The translations under genes and the position numbers were made by a program. A stretch of 64,000 nt of DNA, taken from NCBI GenBank assembly GCA_015059735.1, contig SUZX01000003.1:1-64000 (forward strand), written 5' to 3'. The DNA is from Rikenellaceae bacterium. Lineage in GTDB: Bacteria; Bacteroidota; Bacteroidia; Bacteroidales; Rikenellaceae. Of this stretch, positions 36,449 to 44,971 are shown piece by piece. The notes beneath the pieces were generated by a model. It worked only from the letters and a program-made list of their open reading frames with translations. It searched no databases and was not told the origin of the DNA. Position 1 is the stretch's first letter. Each line of letters opens with the position of its first letter.

Positions 36449-36479
36449 CAAAAGTAGCGATTTGCCACGAAATATCAAA
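36449..36479 (-). promoter_or_regulatory. Promoter of dnaB
   Basis: Minus strand TTTG, a 19-nt spacer and TACTTTTG, a full match to the consensus. It ends 23 nt before the chosen ATG. Confidence 0.75.
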
Positions 36480-36578
36480 ACACAAAAACAGGAGTTTTTC
36501 GACAAATCGATGTTTATAACATCGGACAACGGATTTTTACGCAATCTCGGACTACAATCGGGCTGTCGAAAACTTTTT

Positions 36579-37301
36579 TCAGCTTTTCACACCCAACTCA
36601 TGACGCGACACGGCCAATGCCGCAATACTTACCCTGCAATCAGGAGCGGCCCGTAAAACAGCCTCGGCACACGAAAGAAGTGTACTGCCCGTAGTCATCA
36701 CATCGTCAACCAACAGAATATGGCGTCCGGCCAATCGCTCGGGTCGTCGCACGGCAAAAGCCCCCTCGACATTAGCAGCCCGTTCGCGTCGCGCTCGAAG
36801 TGCCTGACTCGGCGTATTATGACGTCGATAAACACTCCGAAGATCCACCGGCACTCCGAGTTCTGTTGCGATACCCTCGGCAATATATTCCGACTGATTA
36901 TATCCTCGATGACACTGTTTCAAAGGATGCAACGGTAACGGAATAACCACTTCCACATCGTCATAAAGACCGCTTTCACCCAAACAACGCCCGTACCATG
37001 CCCCCATAACACGAGCCGACCGCCACATATTGCGGTATTTGAAACCATGAATCAGATCGCGCCAACCGCTTCCATGCACAAAAAACAGAAAAGCCGAAGC
37101 TCGATGAATGGGCAGTTGATCGCGGCAACGATCGAGCAACGGATTATCGGCTTCACGCCAATACCCCGTAAGCGGTGCCAAAGCCCGACATAGGACACAT
37201 ATCACCTCTTCGCCCGCCACCAACGGTTTTCCGCACACGGCACAACGATCCGGCACGAAGAGCGCACGCAGATCCTGCCACCAATCATTGAGGATCGACA
37301 T
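36579..37301 (-). CDS. comF: ComF family phosphoribosyltransferase-like protein
   Basis: ComF-type protein with an N-terminal zinc-finger-like region (DRCAVCGKPLVAGEEVICVLCRAL; four Cys) and a C-terminal phosphoribosyltransferase domain. The PRPP-binding loop is HILLVDDVMTTGSTLLSCAEAV at about 195-216, and VVIPLPLHPLKQCHRGYNQSEYIAEGIA is the family block before it. ComF is needed for DNA uptake in some competent bacteria; its reaction is not settled. It overlaps the end of priA by 17 nt and is translated with it; both proteins act on single-stranded DNA steps. Confidence 0.93.
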   Translation of the reverse strand: MSILNDWWQDLRALFVPDRCAVCGKPLVAGEEVICVLCRALAPLTGYWREADNPLLDRCRDQLPIHRASAFLFFVHGSGWRDLIHGFKYRNMWRSARVMGAWYGRCLGESGLYDDVEVVIPLPLHPLKQCHRGYNQSEYIAEGIATELGVPVDLRSVYRRHNTPSQALRARRERAANVEGAFAVRRPERLAGRHILLVDDVMTTGSTLLSCAEAVLRAAPDCRVSIAALAVSRHELGVKS

Positions 37302-39546
37302 CGGCTATAACGGTTATTTGTTTGAAACTCGGATTACTAAATAATTCTTTCAATTCTCCGTTCACTATCTCGCGGGCTCGTGCCGAAGAGGCTCCGCTCT
37401 CGACTTTGAGCAACAAATTCATCAGATACTCGCCCCGAATACGATCGACCGGAGGTGCCATAGGTCCCAGCAACCGGTTCCCAAAACGACCTCGCAACCG
37501 AGCAGCCAACTCACCGGCCGCACGACGCAACAATTCCGGATCGCGATGACGCAAAGTCAACGCAATTAGTCGCGCATACGGCGGATAAAAAAACTGTTGG
37601 CGTTCGGCCAATTGCTCCCGCGCCATCGACTCATAGTCACCGGCAACCACTTGACGGATAATCGGATGCGTCGGTTCTGCGGTTTGGATTACGACCTCCC
37701 CGCCCTCGGAACGTCGGCCCGCCCGACCGGCAACCTGCATCATCCGTTGAAAAGCCCGCTCGGCGGCTCGGAAGTCGGGATTGTTCAGCAGATTGTCGGC
37801 ATTGAGGATTCCGACCAACGAAACTCCCCCGAAATCGAATCCTTTGGTGATCATCTGTGTCCCCACCAAAATATCGGTTTTGTGTTGTTCGAAATCCGCC
37901 ACAATGTTGCGAAAAGCCCGTTCAGAGGTTACACTATCGCGATCAAGACGCGCCACACGCGCCTCGGGAAACAAACGTGCGATCTCCTCCTCGATTTTTT
38001 CGGTGCCAAATCCCTTTGACACGACATCCGTAACCTTGCACGATGGACACTTGACCGGCACGACTTCGGTGTGACCACAATAATGACAGATCAGCCGGCC
38101 GCCACCCCGCTGGTGATAAGTAAGTGTCACGTTACACGATGGGCAACGGGCTGTCCACCCGCACTCGGTACAGGTGACATAAGGAGAAAAACCACGACGA
38201 TTTTGGAATAACATTACTTGTTCGCCACGCTCCAACGTCTCCTCGATTTTGTCTAACAGTAATTTGTTGAAATGGCTGTGTCGCTCGCCTCGACGAGCTG
38301 CTCTCAACGTATCGGAAACCAGAATCTGCGGCAAACGTGCATCGCCATAACGCTCGGAGAGTGTGGCCATTCCGTATTTCCCGATCCGAGCATTAAGCCA
38401 CGTTTCGAGCGAGGGTGTAGCACTACCCAACAGCGCGTGTCCCCCATACAAACGCGCCATCATCACTGCGCAATCGCGGGCATGATAGCGGGGAGCCGGT
38501 TCGCTCTGTTTATAACTGCTATCGTGTTCCTCATCGACAATGATCAACCGCAACCGTTTGAGTGGCAGGAACAAGGCTGAACGAGCTCCGACAACAAATT
38601 CACCTCCCTCCGAGTGATTGAGACGCATATAGGTCTCTGTGCGACACCGATTGGTAAGTTTTGAATGAAAGGGAGTCACACGACTACCGAAAATGCGCTC
38701 CATACGATCGATCAGCTGCGCCGTGAGTGCAATCTCCGGAACCAACAACAGCACATCCCCCCCGCGCGACAGCATCTCAGCAATCAAATGAATATAGATT
38801 TCAGTTTTGCCCGATCCAGTGATGCCTTGCAACAAAGCTGTACTCTTTCCGGAGGCAAACTGCGCTTGCAGTCTGCTTAATGCAGCAACTTGGTGCTCCG
38901 AAAGTTTTGGCAGTCGGAAGTTCGAATTTCCGCGCTCCACTCGTCGTTCGTGTTCGACCTGTCGGATAAACCCCTTGCGAGCCAACGCCTGCAACACGGC
39001 ATAATCGGCTTGCAACAATCGTCGGGCAATTTCACCGGTCGCTATGCGGGTATCATCTCCGGCCGTGGCGATCTCCAATAGGGCTTCATATTGTTTCGGA
39101 GCACGCCGTTCCAGTTTTTCGAAGACTTCGTGCAAACGTTCTTCATCTCGCAACGCGACATCGAGTGCCACATAGACCTCCTTTTTCGGACGAAACTCCT
39201 CCTCGGCAAACTCCTCCTCGGTCTCACCCGATGGCTTCATTAGTGTCGGCAAGGCCGCACGCATCACCTCGCCAAGCGAACACATATAGTACGACGCAAT
39301 CCACTCCCACAAGGCCATTTGTTCAGCCGTCAGGAGCGGATCAGGATATAATATACGATGAACGGATTTGATTCGAGGGAAGTCGGGGCGACGATCATGC
39401 GTACGCCAAACGATTCCCGTATAGAATTTCCGAGGCCCGAATTGCACAGCCACAGCCTGTCCCACAACAACCGTCATTCTCTCGGGAACGGCGTATGTAT
39501 AAGCAGGTTGCGCTAACGGCAATACAATATCGGCATACAAAGACAT
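37285..39546 (-). CDS. priA: Primosomal protein N' (replication restart helicase)
   Basis: A 753-aa helicase that reloads DnaB at stalled forks. The N-terminal 3'-DNA-binding domain (YADIVLPLAQPAYTYAVPERMTVVVGQAVAVQFGPRKFYTGIVW), Walker A LLQGITGSGKTEIYIHLIAEML, DEEH box IIVDEEHDSSYKQ and the zinc-binding cluster CTECGWTARCPSCNVTLTYHQRGGGRLICHYCGHTEVVPVKCPSCK are intact. Helicase motifs V and VI are seen at GTQMITKGFDFGGVSLVGILNADNLL and QVAGRAGRR. The longer loop typical of Bacteroidota (about 125-210) links the N-domain to the helicase. comF follows, overlapping its end. Confidence 0.97.
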   Translation of the reverse strand: MSLYADIVLPLAQPAYTYAVPERMTVVVGQAVAVQFGPRKFYTGIVWRTHDRRPDFPRIKSVHRILYPDPLLTAEQMALWEWIASYYMCSLGEVMRAALPTLMKPSGETEEEFAEEEFRPKKEVYVALDVALRDEERLHEVFEKLERRAPKQYEALLEIATAGDDTRIATGEIARRLLQADYAVLQALARKGFIRQVEHERRVERGNSNFRLPKLSEHQVAALSRLQAQFASGKSTALLQGITGSGKTEIYIHLIAEMLSRGGDVLLLVPEIALTAQLIDRMERIFGSRVTPFHSKLTNRCRTETYMRLNHSEGGEFVVGARSALFLPLKRLRLIIVDEEHDSSYKQSEPAPRYHARDCAVMMARLYGGHALLGSATPSLETWLNARIGKYGMATLSERYGDARLPQILVSDTLRAARRGERHSHFNKLLLDKIEETLERGEQVMLFQNRRGFSPYVTCTECGWTARCPSCNVTLTYHQRGGGRLICHYCGHTEVVPVKCPSCKVTDVVSKGFGTEKIEEEIARLFPEARVARLDRDSVTSERAFRNIVADFEQHKTDILVGTQMITKGFDFGGVSLVGILNADNLLNNPDFRAAERAFQRMMQVAGRAGRRSEGGEVVIQTAEPTHPIIRQVVAGDYESMAREQLAERQQFFYPPYARLIALTLRHRDPELLRRAAGELAARLRGRFGNRLLGPMAPPVDRIRGEYLMNLLLKVESGASSARAREIVNGELKELFSNPSFKQITVIADVDPQ

Positions 39547-39625
39547 GGATCATCTGTTTTTCCGGCCCCCTACCTCGAAAAAGCCGGCATATCTGCGGAT
39601 CGAAACTCTTTGTGCCGATCCGGAA

Positions 39626-40519
39626 TTACAATTTACTGAGCGCACTGAATCCTTTACCGTAAACCCCCATCACAGAGCCAACGGTAATGAACGCATTGGG
39701 ATCAATGGCTTTAACAAAACGGAGAATTAAGGCACTCTCACGTTTCCGGCAAACAACCATGATGATCTTCGACTGCTCTTTGGTGTACCAACCCTGCGCG
39801 TCGAGGAGCGTCACTCCGCGATGCAACTCTTGGATGATGGTATCAGCCATCTTCTCGTAATCGTGGGTTACGATAAAGAGTTGGCTCGACTGCTGGTTGC
39901 CGGCCAAAATGATATCGGCCGTATATCCCACTACGGCAGTCAACACGAAACCATAGATAACGGAATCGATACTATATCCGACAAGCAACGACGAGCAGAT
40001 AATGAGCGAATCGGTGTAAATCAAGATCTTACCATAACTGATTGTGCGATATTTGTTGATAATCATCGCCACGATATCCGTACCTCCCGTAGAGCCTCCT
40101 TGCGTAAAACAAATAGCCACGCCAGCACCAGCCAAAAGACCACCCAAAATAATCGACAAAATTCGTTCGAGATGCAGGAAATCGCCCGCAGGAAGAATTG
40201 TCTCCCAAACATTCATTCCGACCGAAAGCATCACGATACAAAAGATTGTTTTGACGCCAAAATTCCAGCCGACCACTAATCCTCCGACAACAAGCAATAT
40301 ACCATTGACAATAAGTGCCATTGTACCGATCTGAATCGAAACTCCAAACCACTCTTCCAACGCTGAGGCCAACACCAATGAAAAACCCGTAGCACCGCCA
40401 CCCGTACCCTTAGCCGGAATAATACAAGCGATCCAAGCAAACGAATAGAGCATCGCACCCAAAGTCATCACCACATACTCCTTAATGGATTTGAATGCAG
40501 AATCTTTTGTAATTTTCAT
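39626..40519 (-). CDS. YitT family membrane protein
   Basis: A 297-aa protein with about five transmembrane helices (DUF161/YitT_membrane: MTLGAMLYSFAWIACIIPAKGTGGGATGFSLVLASALEEWFGV ... GVAICFTQGGSTGGTDIVAMIINKYRTISYGKILIYTDSLII) and a soluble C-terminal DUF2179 domain from about 215 (QLFIVTHDYEKMADTIIQELHRGVTLLDAQGWYTKEQSKIIMVVCRKRE). The family's function is unknown; export of small molecules has been proposed. A TATCTTTG element at 40552-40559, inside the last codons of the upstream gene, may be its own promoter. Confidence 0.9.
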   Translation of the reverse strand: MKITKDSAFKSIKEYVVMTLGAMLYSFAWIACIIPAKGTGGGATGFSLVLASALEEWFGVSIQIGTMALIVNGILLVVGGLVVGWNFGVKTIFCIVMLSVGMNVWETILPAGDFLHLERILSIILGGLLAGAGVAICFTQGGSTGGTDIVAMIINKYRTISYGKILIYTDSLIICSSLLVGYSIDSVIYGFVLTAVVGYTADIILAGNQQSSQLFIVTHDYEKMADTIIQELHRGVTLLDAQGWYTKEQSKIIMVVCRKRESALILRFVKAIDPNAFITVGSVMGVYGKGFSALSKL

Positions 40520-40533
40520 GAGAACGAATCAAT

Positions 40534-41496
40534 TTAAGACAAATTTGGGCGCAAAGATAGCACAATTTCGCCTTGATATACATCACAACGCTCCAATTTT
40601 TTTTCAAGCATCGCCCAAAGCTGTTCGTTGCGTACCAATCCCCAATTGGGACCGTAGTGATAACGGGGTGGAGCTTCGGAGGCAAACCGCTCGACCACCA
40701 GATCGGGGCGCAACCGCCGAAACAACTCGACCATCAGATCGAGATATTCATCCAATGTCCAAAACCGGAAGTGTTCCGGATGGCTGTCGTATTCGGCCGC
40801 CATTGTCGTTCCACGAAAAATCTGCAACTGATGGAACTTCACGGAGGTAAGAGGCAACGCATTGATCTGCTCAGCCTGTGCCAACAGCATCTCGTCGGTT
40901 TCGTCCGGCAATCCGAGGATAAAATGAGCCCCGACATGCAACCCTCGCTCGGCACTCATCATCACCGCCCGCTCTGCACATGCAAAGTCGTGGCCGCGAT
41001 TGATACGTCGCAAAGTTGCATCTGAGGTCGATTCGATGCCGTATTCGACTGCCACATATTTATCGCGAGCCAAAGTCGCTAAATAATCGAGTTTACGCTC
41101 ATCGACACAATCGGGACGTGTTCCCACAATGATTCCTGCTACGGCAGGATGCGACAAGGCCTCTTCATAGACCTTTTGCAGTTGTTCCAACGGGGCATAG
41201 GTATTGGAAAACGATTGGAAATAAACCAAGTAGCGCGAAGCTTTACGGTAGCGATTGACATGAAACTCGATCCCCTCTTCGATCTGCTGCCGCACACTTT
41301 TGGCAGGAGTACAATAAGAAGGAGTAAAAGCTCCATTGTTACAAAACGTACAACCGCCTACGGCAAGTGATCCGTCACGGTTGGGACAGGTAAAACCTGC
41401 ATCGACCGAGATTTTCTGCATCCGTTCGCCAAACAGCCGACGAAAATACCCCGCATAAGAGTTATAACGTCGTGTATCGCCCCAAGGATAAACCAT
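40534..41496 (-). CDS. Radical SAM protein of the YhcC / TIGR01212 family
   Basis: Radical S-adenosylmethionine enzyme; the reaction is not established. The start at MVYPWGDTRRYNSYAGYFRRLFGERMQKISVDAGF lies 2 nt after the upstream stop; the ORF-track start five codons earlier would overlap the nuclease gene. The [4Fe-4S] cysteines are in FTCPNRDGSLAVGGCTFCNNGAFTPSYC, a spaced motif (Cx10CxxC) particular to this family. Then come YLVYFQSFSNTYAPLEQLQKVYEEAL, GTRPDCVDERKLDYLATLA and EYGIESTSDATLRRINRGHDFA. 320 aa, cytoplasmic. The gene order nuclease, yhcC, yitT is tightly spaced on one strand. Confidence 0.92.
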   Translation of the reverse strand: MVYPWGDTRRYNSYAGYFRRLFGERMQKISVDAGFTCPNRDGSLAVGGCTFCNNGAFTPSYCTPAKSVRQQIEEGIEFHVNRYRKASRYLVYFQSFSNTYAPLEQLQKVYEEALSHPAVAGIIVGTRPDCVDERKLDYLATLARDKYVAVEYGIESTSDATLRRINRGHDFACAERAVMMSAERGLHVGAHFILGLPDETDEMLLAQAEQINALPLTSVKFHQLQIFRGTTMAAEYDSHPEHFRFWTLDEYLDLMVELFRRLRPDLVVERFASEAPPRYHYGPNWGLVRNEQLWAMLEKKLERCDVYQGEIVLSLRPNLS

Positions 41497-41498
41497 AT

Positions 41499-42749
41499 TT
41501 ATAAGCCCCAATCAGAAGCGGTATATCGGTTTTTGGGTGCATTAGGAACATTGACAAAGAAAGTATGTCCTGTCAGTTTTTCGAGATCGGCAATGGTCAT
41601 CATCTCACGAGCCGTGACACGCTGTCCTTTCAATCCGTTGTTGTGTGCACGTACAAAAGCAGCGCACATCAACTCATCGGCCGAACAATTTAGCACCGAT
41701 TTCCCCGTGTTCCCCTTTTTGGTCCGCAACACGGCAATATAAAACATCGTAGGGCATGATACATCATCACGACCTCCGAACGAAATCTTCTTCGGAGAAG
41801 CCGACATGCCGTAACCATCAGTGTAGGCATCGAAATAGGCTCCGATCACCAAATAGGTCGTATCGGCGCATACTTTCGTATCGATCCAATCCTCCAACGT
41901 ATTCCATCCGCCACCACCGGTATTATAACCTGAGGAGTATTGCGGAGCAATATTCGTGTAATAAAAGACCTGTCGATTGATGGCCGAAGAGCGCGTTCGT
42001 TCAGCCGAACCAAGCATGTGCCCCTTGTTGCATCCATCACCGGTACTTTTGCTGGCAAACTGAATACTCGACGGGATGTCGGGATCTTGCGCATAGGCAT
42101 CAGTGCGCCCCGAACTTCCTTTGTAGCAGGCATGACGCGGAGCTGCCACCCAAACCGGACAATGGTGCGAAGCACTGAAACAAACCGTATAGTTACGCGC
42201 CTTGTTCCCTTTTATCATAAGATCAGGGCAAAGGTGGTAGGCGTAATAATATTCACCGGACTTCGCAGCATCTTCCGGCAACAACTCAGGCCAACCTGCG
42301 AATTTCGTAGTTCCCGATGGAGTCGTTCCACTCTGGTTGCCTCCTCCTTGATTTCCGCCACCAGATCCGCCTGCTATCGTCTTAATGAGCACCGCAGGGC
42401 TCTCCATGCGCATCGAACCGATTTGAACCCATGCCGAAATCCGATAGGTTGTCAAAGCTTGCAAACCCTCGATCGAGCCGTACAACGTCTGTTGTTCGGG
42501 CTGCGCTGTGATCTCTTGAACGGAATCGTCGCCACCATCGACAACCATATACGAAAATCCGCAACGGGTATCCGCCAACACAGTCTCGGCAAATTTCGTT
42601 TGACAACTCAACTGCACCTTGGTTGCTTCGATCGACACCACTTCTGGTTGTGTAAGCCATACTCGCTCGTCATTTGAAGAGGAGTCACCGCACGCGATGA
42701 ATAAAGCTGCGACACAGCCAATCAACAACAAAACAAATACTCTTTTCAT
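41499..42749 (-). CDS. Secreted DNA/RNA non-specific endonuclease, lipoprotein
   Basis: A 416-aa lipoprotein (MKRVFVLLLIGCVAALFIAC; lipobox FIAC). Residues about 33-125 look like a fibronectin type III-like domain (VVSIEATKVQLSCQTKF ... TYRISAWVQIG). A Gly/Asn/Ser/Thr-rich linker follows (GGSGGGNQGGGNQSGTTPSGTT, about 127-148), then a nuclease domain of the NUC (beta-beta-alpha-metal) type: GCNKGHMLGSAERTRSSAINRQVFYYTNIAPQYSS holds the catalytic His. The motif is NKGH rather than the classic DRGH. Metal-binding Asn would be the one in YYTNIAPQ. It is probably an extracytoplasmic nuclease for scavenging nucleic acids. dtd lies 13 nt upstream. Confidence 0.87.
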   Translation of the reverse strand: MKRVFVLLLIGCVAALFIACGDSSSNDERVWLTQPEVVSIEATKVQLSCQTKFAETVLADTRCGFSYMVVDGGDDSVQEITAQPEQQTLYGSIEGLQALTTYRISAWVQIGSMRMESPAVLIKTIAGGSGGGNQGGGNQSGTTPSGTTKFAGWPELLPEDAAKSGEYYYAYHLCPDLMIKGNKARNYTVCFSASHHCPVWVAAPRHACYKGSSGRTDAYAQDPDIPSSIQFASKSTGDGCNKGHMLGSAERTRSSAINRQVFYYTNIAPQYSSGYNTGGGGWNTLEDWIDTKVCADTTYLVIGAYFDAYTDGYGMSASPKKISFGGRDDVSCPTMFYIAVLRTKKGNTGKSVLNCSADELMCAAFVRAHNNGLKGQRVTAREMMTIADLEKLTGHTFFVNVPNAPKNRYTASDWGL

Positions 42750-42762
42750 TGTTTATTTTCGA

Positions 42763-43215
42763 TTATTCTCTATTCTTCGAATCAATCCATATTGTTACCG
42801 GACCATCGTTTGTGAGCGCCACCTGCATATCGGCACCAAATTCACCTGTGGCCACCTTCCGACCGAGCAAATCGGCAACTCGTGCCGAAAAAGCCTCATA
42901 TAGCGGACGGGAAACCGCTTCGGGCGCCGCTTTGATATACGACGGACGATTGCCCTTGCGCGTAGCGGCCATCAGTGTAAATTGGCTTACCACCAACACT
43001 TCGCCACCCACTTGTTGTATGTCGCGGTTCATCACACCGGCCTCATCGTCGAAGATGCGCAGCCGCACAAGTTTACCGGCCAAATATTCGATATCGTCGG
43101 CCGTGTCGTCCATGCCGACACCAAGCAACACCAACAATCCACGACCGATGCGGGAGTGAAGTTGGGAATCAATCGTCACGGAGGCCTCTGTGACACGTTG
43201 TATCAAAATTCGCAT
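42763..43215 (-). CDS. dtd: D-aminoacyl-tRNA deacylase
   Basis: Removes D-amino acids, and glycine mischarged on tRNA-Ala, from tRNA. I start at MRILIQRVTEASVTI, the invariant N-terminus of the family; the longer ORF would overlap the upstream gene. The active-site motifs are LVVSQFTLMA (SQFTL) and the C-terminal GEFGADMQVALTNDGPVTIWIDS, corresponding to the NxGPxT motif. The length of 150 aa is normal. It begins 13 nt after the RluA-type gene. Confidence 0.96.
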   Translation of the reverse strand: MRILIQRVTEASVTIDSQLHSRIGRGLLVLLGVGMDDTADDIEYLAGKLVRLRIFDDEAGVMNRDIQQVGGEVLVVSQFTLMAATRKGNRPSYIKAAPEAVSRPLYEAFSARVADLLGRKVATGEFGADMQVALTNDGPVTIWIDSKNRE

Positions 43216-43228
43216 AAATTCGGAAAGA

Positions 43229-43924
43229 TTAGCAATTTTCAAACACTGCCCACAGATTATCTCCGGCAGGCACGGGAGCTGTCACCACAACCGGCTCGTG
43301 GCGAACAGGATGTTCGAATTCAACACGCCGCGAATGGAGCGAGATACCACCTCCGGCAAGCGAGCGGCGGGCTCCATATTTCAGATCTCCACGAATCGGG
43401 CAACCGATTTTCGAGAGTTGCGCACGAATTTGATGGTGGCGCCCTGTCAATAGTTCGATCTCAACCAACGTATAGTGCGTTGCCCGCCCCTGCACCTCAT
43501 AACGCAATCGCGCCGATTTGGCGTCGGCTTTGGGCATATCGAGAGCCCGCGAGCGGTTGGTACGACCATCGCGCAGGATATAGTGGCGCAATTCACCCGC
43601 TTCGGGATCGGGCGTCTGTTCGGTCAAAGCCCAATAGAATTTACGAATGCGTCCTTCGCGGATCATTTCGTTGAGTCGCACAAGTGCTTTCGAGGTTTTG
43701 GCAAAGAGCACCACACCGCTCACCGGCCGGTCGATACGGTGTACCACACCGAGAAATACCTCGCCGGCTTTCGCATCACGCACCTTAATAAAGGCTTTTA
43801 TCTGATCTTCAAGGGCACTTTCACCCGAGGGATCGGGTTGCACCAGATCGCCACTGTGCTTGTTAACGATCAGCAGGTGGTTGTCTTCGTAAAGGATATC
43901 GTTTGGGGAGAACATCTTTGACAA
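43229..43924 (-). CDS. RluA family pseudouridine synthase
   Basis: A 231-aa RNA pseudouridine synthase of the RluA/RluC/RluD family, without an S4 domain. The catalytic Asp is in FLGVVHRIDRPVSGVVLFAKTSKALVRLNE (HRIDxxxSG). ILYEDNHLLIVNKHSGDLVQ at the start and EIELLTGRHHQIRAQLSKIGCPIRGDLKYGA near the end are typical. The short form without S4 fits RluA- or TruC-like enzymes, so the target may be tRNA or rRNA. Start could be M1 or M4 (MFSPND); the difference is three residues. Confidence 0.93.
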   Translation of the reverse strand: MSKMFSPNDILYEDNHLLIVNKHSGDLVQPDPSGESALEDQIKAFIKVRDAKAGEVFLGVVHRIDRPVSGVVLFAKTSKALVRLNEMIREGRIRKFYWALTEQTPDPEAGELRHYILRDGRTNRSRALDMPKADAKSARLRYEVQGRATHYTLVEIELLTGRHHQIRAQLSKIGCPIRGDLKYGARRSLAGGGISLHSRRVEFEHPVRHEPVVVTAPVPAGDNLWAVFENC

Positions 43925-43929
43925 CTAAA

Positions 43930-44391
43930 TTAAAGCACAAAGGTAAAAGGCAACAATTGGGTAGCTGAATCAACCACCGTAGCCGAGCCGTTGCCGCTCA
44001 TGATGACCCGCATGGGAGAGCCCTGACGACGCTCGACATCGACCAACACCTGACGACATTGGCCGCAGGGATAACACTCGCGCTCCGAAGGCACCGAGGC
44101 AATGGCCAACGCCTCGATCGGATCGTCGGCATGGTTGGCTTGCGCATAGAACAACAACGATCGCTCGGCACACAATCCCGCTGGATAGACTTCGCTCTCG
44201 AAATTACTGCCATAGATAATTTTGCCACTACGCAAACGGGCAGCTGCCCCAACATGAAAATTCGAGTAAGGTGCATGTGCATTGGCGGTGGCACGCTCGG
44301 CCTCGATCACCAACAAACGGTCGGCTTCGGGAAGTGTGCCGCAAGACGCATAGTGTTCGTAGTCAAAACAAAATTGTTGTTTCATAAGCAT
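43930..44391 (-). CDS. cdd: Cytidine deaminase
   Basis: Zinc enzyme of pyrimidine salvage that deaminates cytidine and deoxycytidine. I start at MLMKQQFCFDYEHY (44391; an ATG two codons later is equally possible). The ORF-track extension to 44562 is excluded by a -7 element (TATTTTTG, 44404-44411) just upstream. The motifs APYSNFHVGAAARLRSG, the CAE-box YPAGLCAERSLLFYA (active-site Glu and zinc Cys) and CYPCGQCRQVLVD (two zinc Cys) are complete. It has 153 aa, the homotetrameric length class. Confidence 0.95.
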   Translation of the reverse strand: MLMKQQFCFDYEHYASCGTLPEADRLLVIEAERATANAHAPYSNFHVGAAARLRSGKIIYGSNFESEVYPAGLCAERSLLFYAQANHADDPIEALAIASVPSERECYPCGQCRQVLVDVERRQGSPMRVIMSGNGSATVVDSATQLLPFTFVL

Positions 44392-44403
44392 CTCTATTTT
44401 TGA

Positions 44404-44411
44404 CAAAAATA
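44404..44411 (-). promoter_or_regulatory. Promoter -7 element of cdd
   Basis: Minus strand TATTTTTG, 12 nt before the ATG at 44391. No -33 box found. The gap from 44412 to 44563 holds nothing else that I recognise. Confidence 0.45.
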
Positions 44412-44563
44412 GTGTGAAAAGCGGTAGAATCCTAATTTTGGCCGATATTTTTTGGGCAATATCCCGACTTCTCGGCAAAAATCGGCAACTCTTTTCGGCA
44501 TAAATATCCTCGCACATTTTTATCGTTTCTCCTCGATTGACGTCAAAAAAATCGCAGTTCAAC

Positions 44564-44594
44564 CTTGTTATATTAATTTTTTTTACTATCTTGC
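44564..44594 (+). promoter_or_regulatory. Promoter of the tatA operon
   Basis: Plus strand CTTG, a 19-nt spacer and TATCTTGC, one base off the TAnnTTTG consensus. Transcription would start near 44601, about 148 nt before tatA. The leader contains a hairpin, TGCGACAA ... TTGTCGCA (44621-44646), and a nine-codon reading frame, MANSFLEIH, at 44712-44741 preceded by GGGAGA, ending 7 nt before the tatA ATG. Confidence 0.5.
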
Positions 44595-44748
44595 AACGAT
44601 TTTAGGAGAGATATACCCTCTGCGACAAAAACCATTCCTTGTCGCAACCACAAAACAAACAACGATACAACAAAGGAAAACAACTTAAATTAAAATAACC
44701 CTCGGGAGACTATGGCAAATAGCTTTCTCGAAATTCACTGAAATCATT

Positions 44749-44940
44749 ATGAACAATTTCTTATTTCTCGGTAACTTCGGCACTGGCGAAATTATTATCA
44801 TCGCGCTGATTGTTTTGCTGCTTTTCGGCGGCCGTAAAATTCCCGAACTGATGAAGGGCATCGGCAAAGGTGTCCGCAGTTTCAAAGATGGCATGAACAA
44901 CATCGAAAAAGAGATCGAAGGAACTGACGATAAAAAATAA
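44749..44940 (+). CDS. tatA: Sec-independent protein translocase TatA
   Basis: Small pore-forming subunit of the twin-arginine translocase, 63 aa. It has the standard build: a short N-terminus, one membrane helix with the conserved Glu ([22 protein letters not shown]), the [25 protein letters not shown] amphipathic helix, and a charged tail ([10 protein letters not shown]). There is no tatB here, as usual in Bacteroidota, where one TatA-type protein serves. It starts an operon with a Tat-dependent oxidoreductase 31 nt downstream, and tatC three genes later. Confidence 0.95.
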   Translation: MNNFLFLGNFGTGEIIIIALIVLLLFGGRKIPELMKGIGKGVRSFKDGMNNIEKEIEGTDDKK

Positions 44941-44971
44941 CTCTCAAACTTAAATAAAAACTACTAAAACC

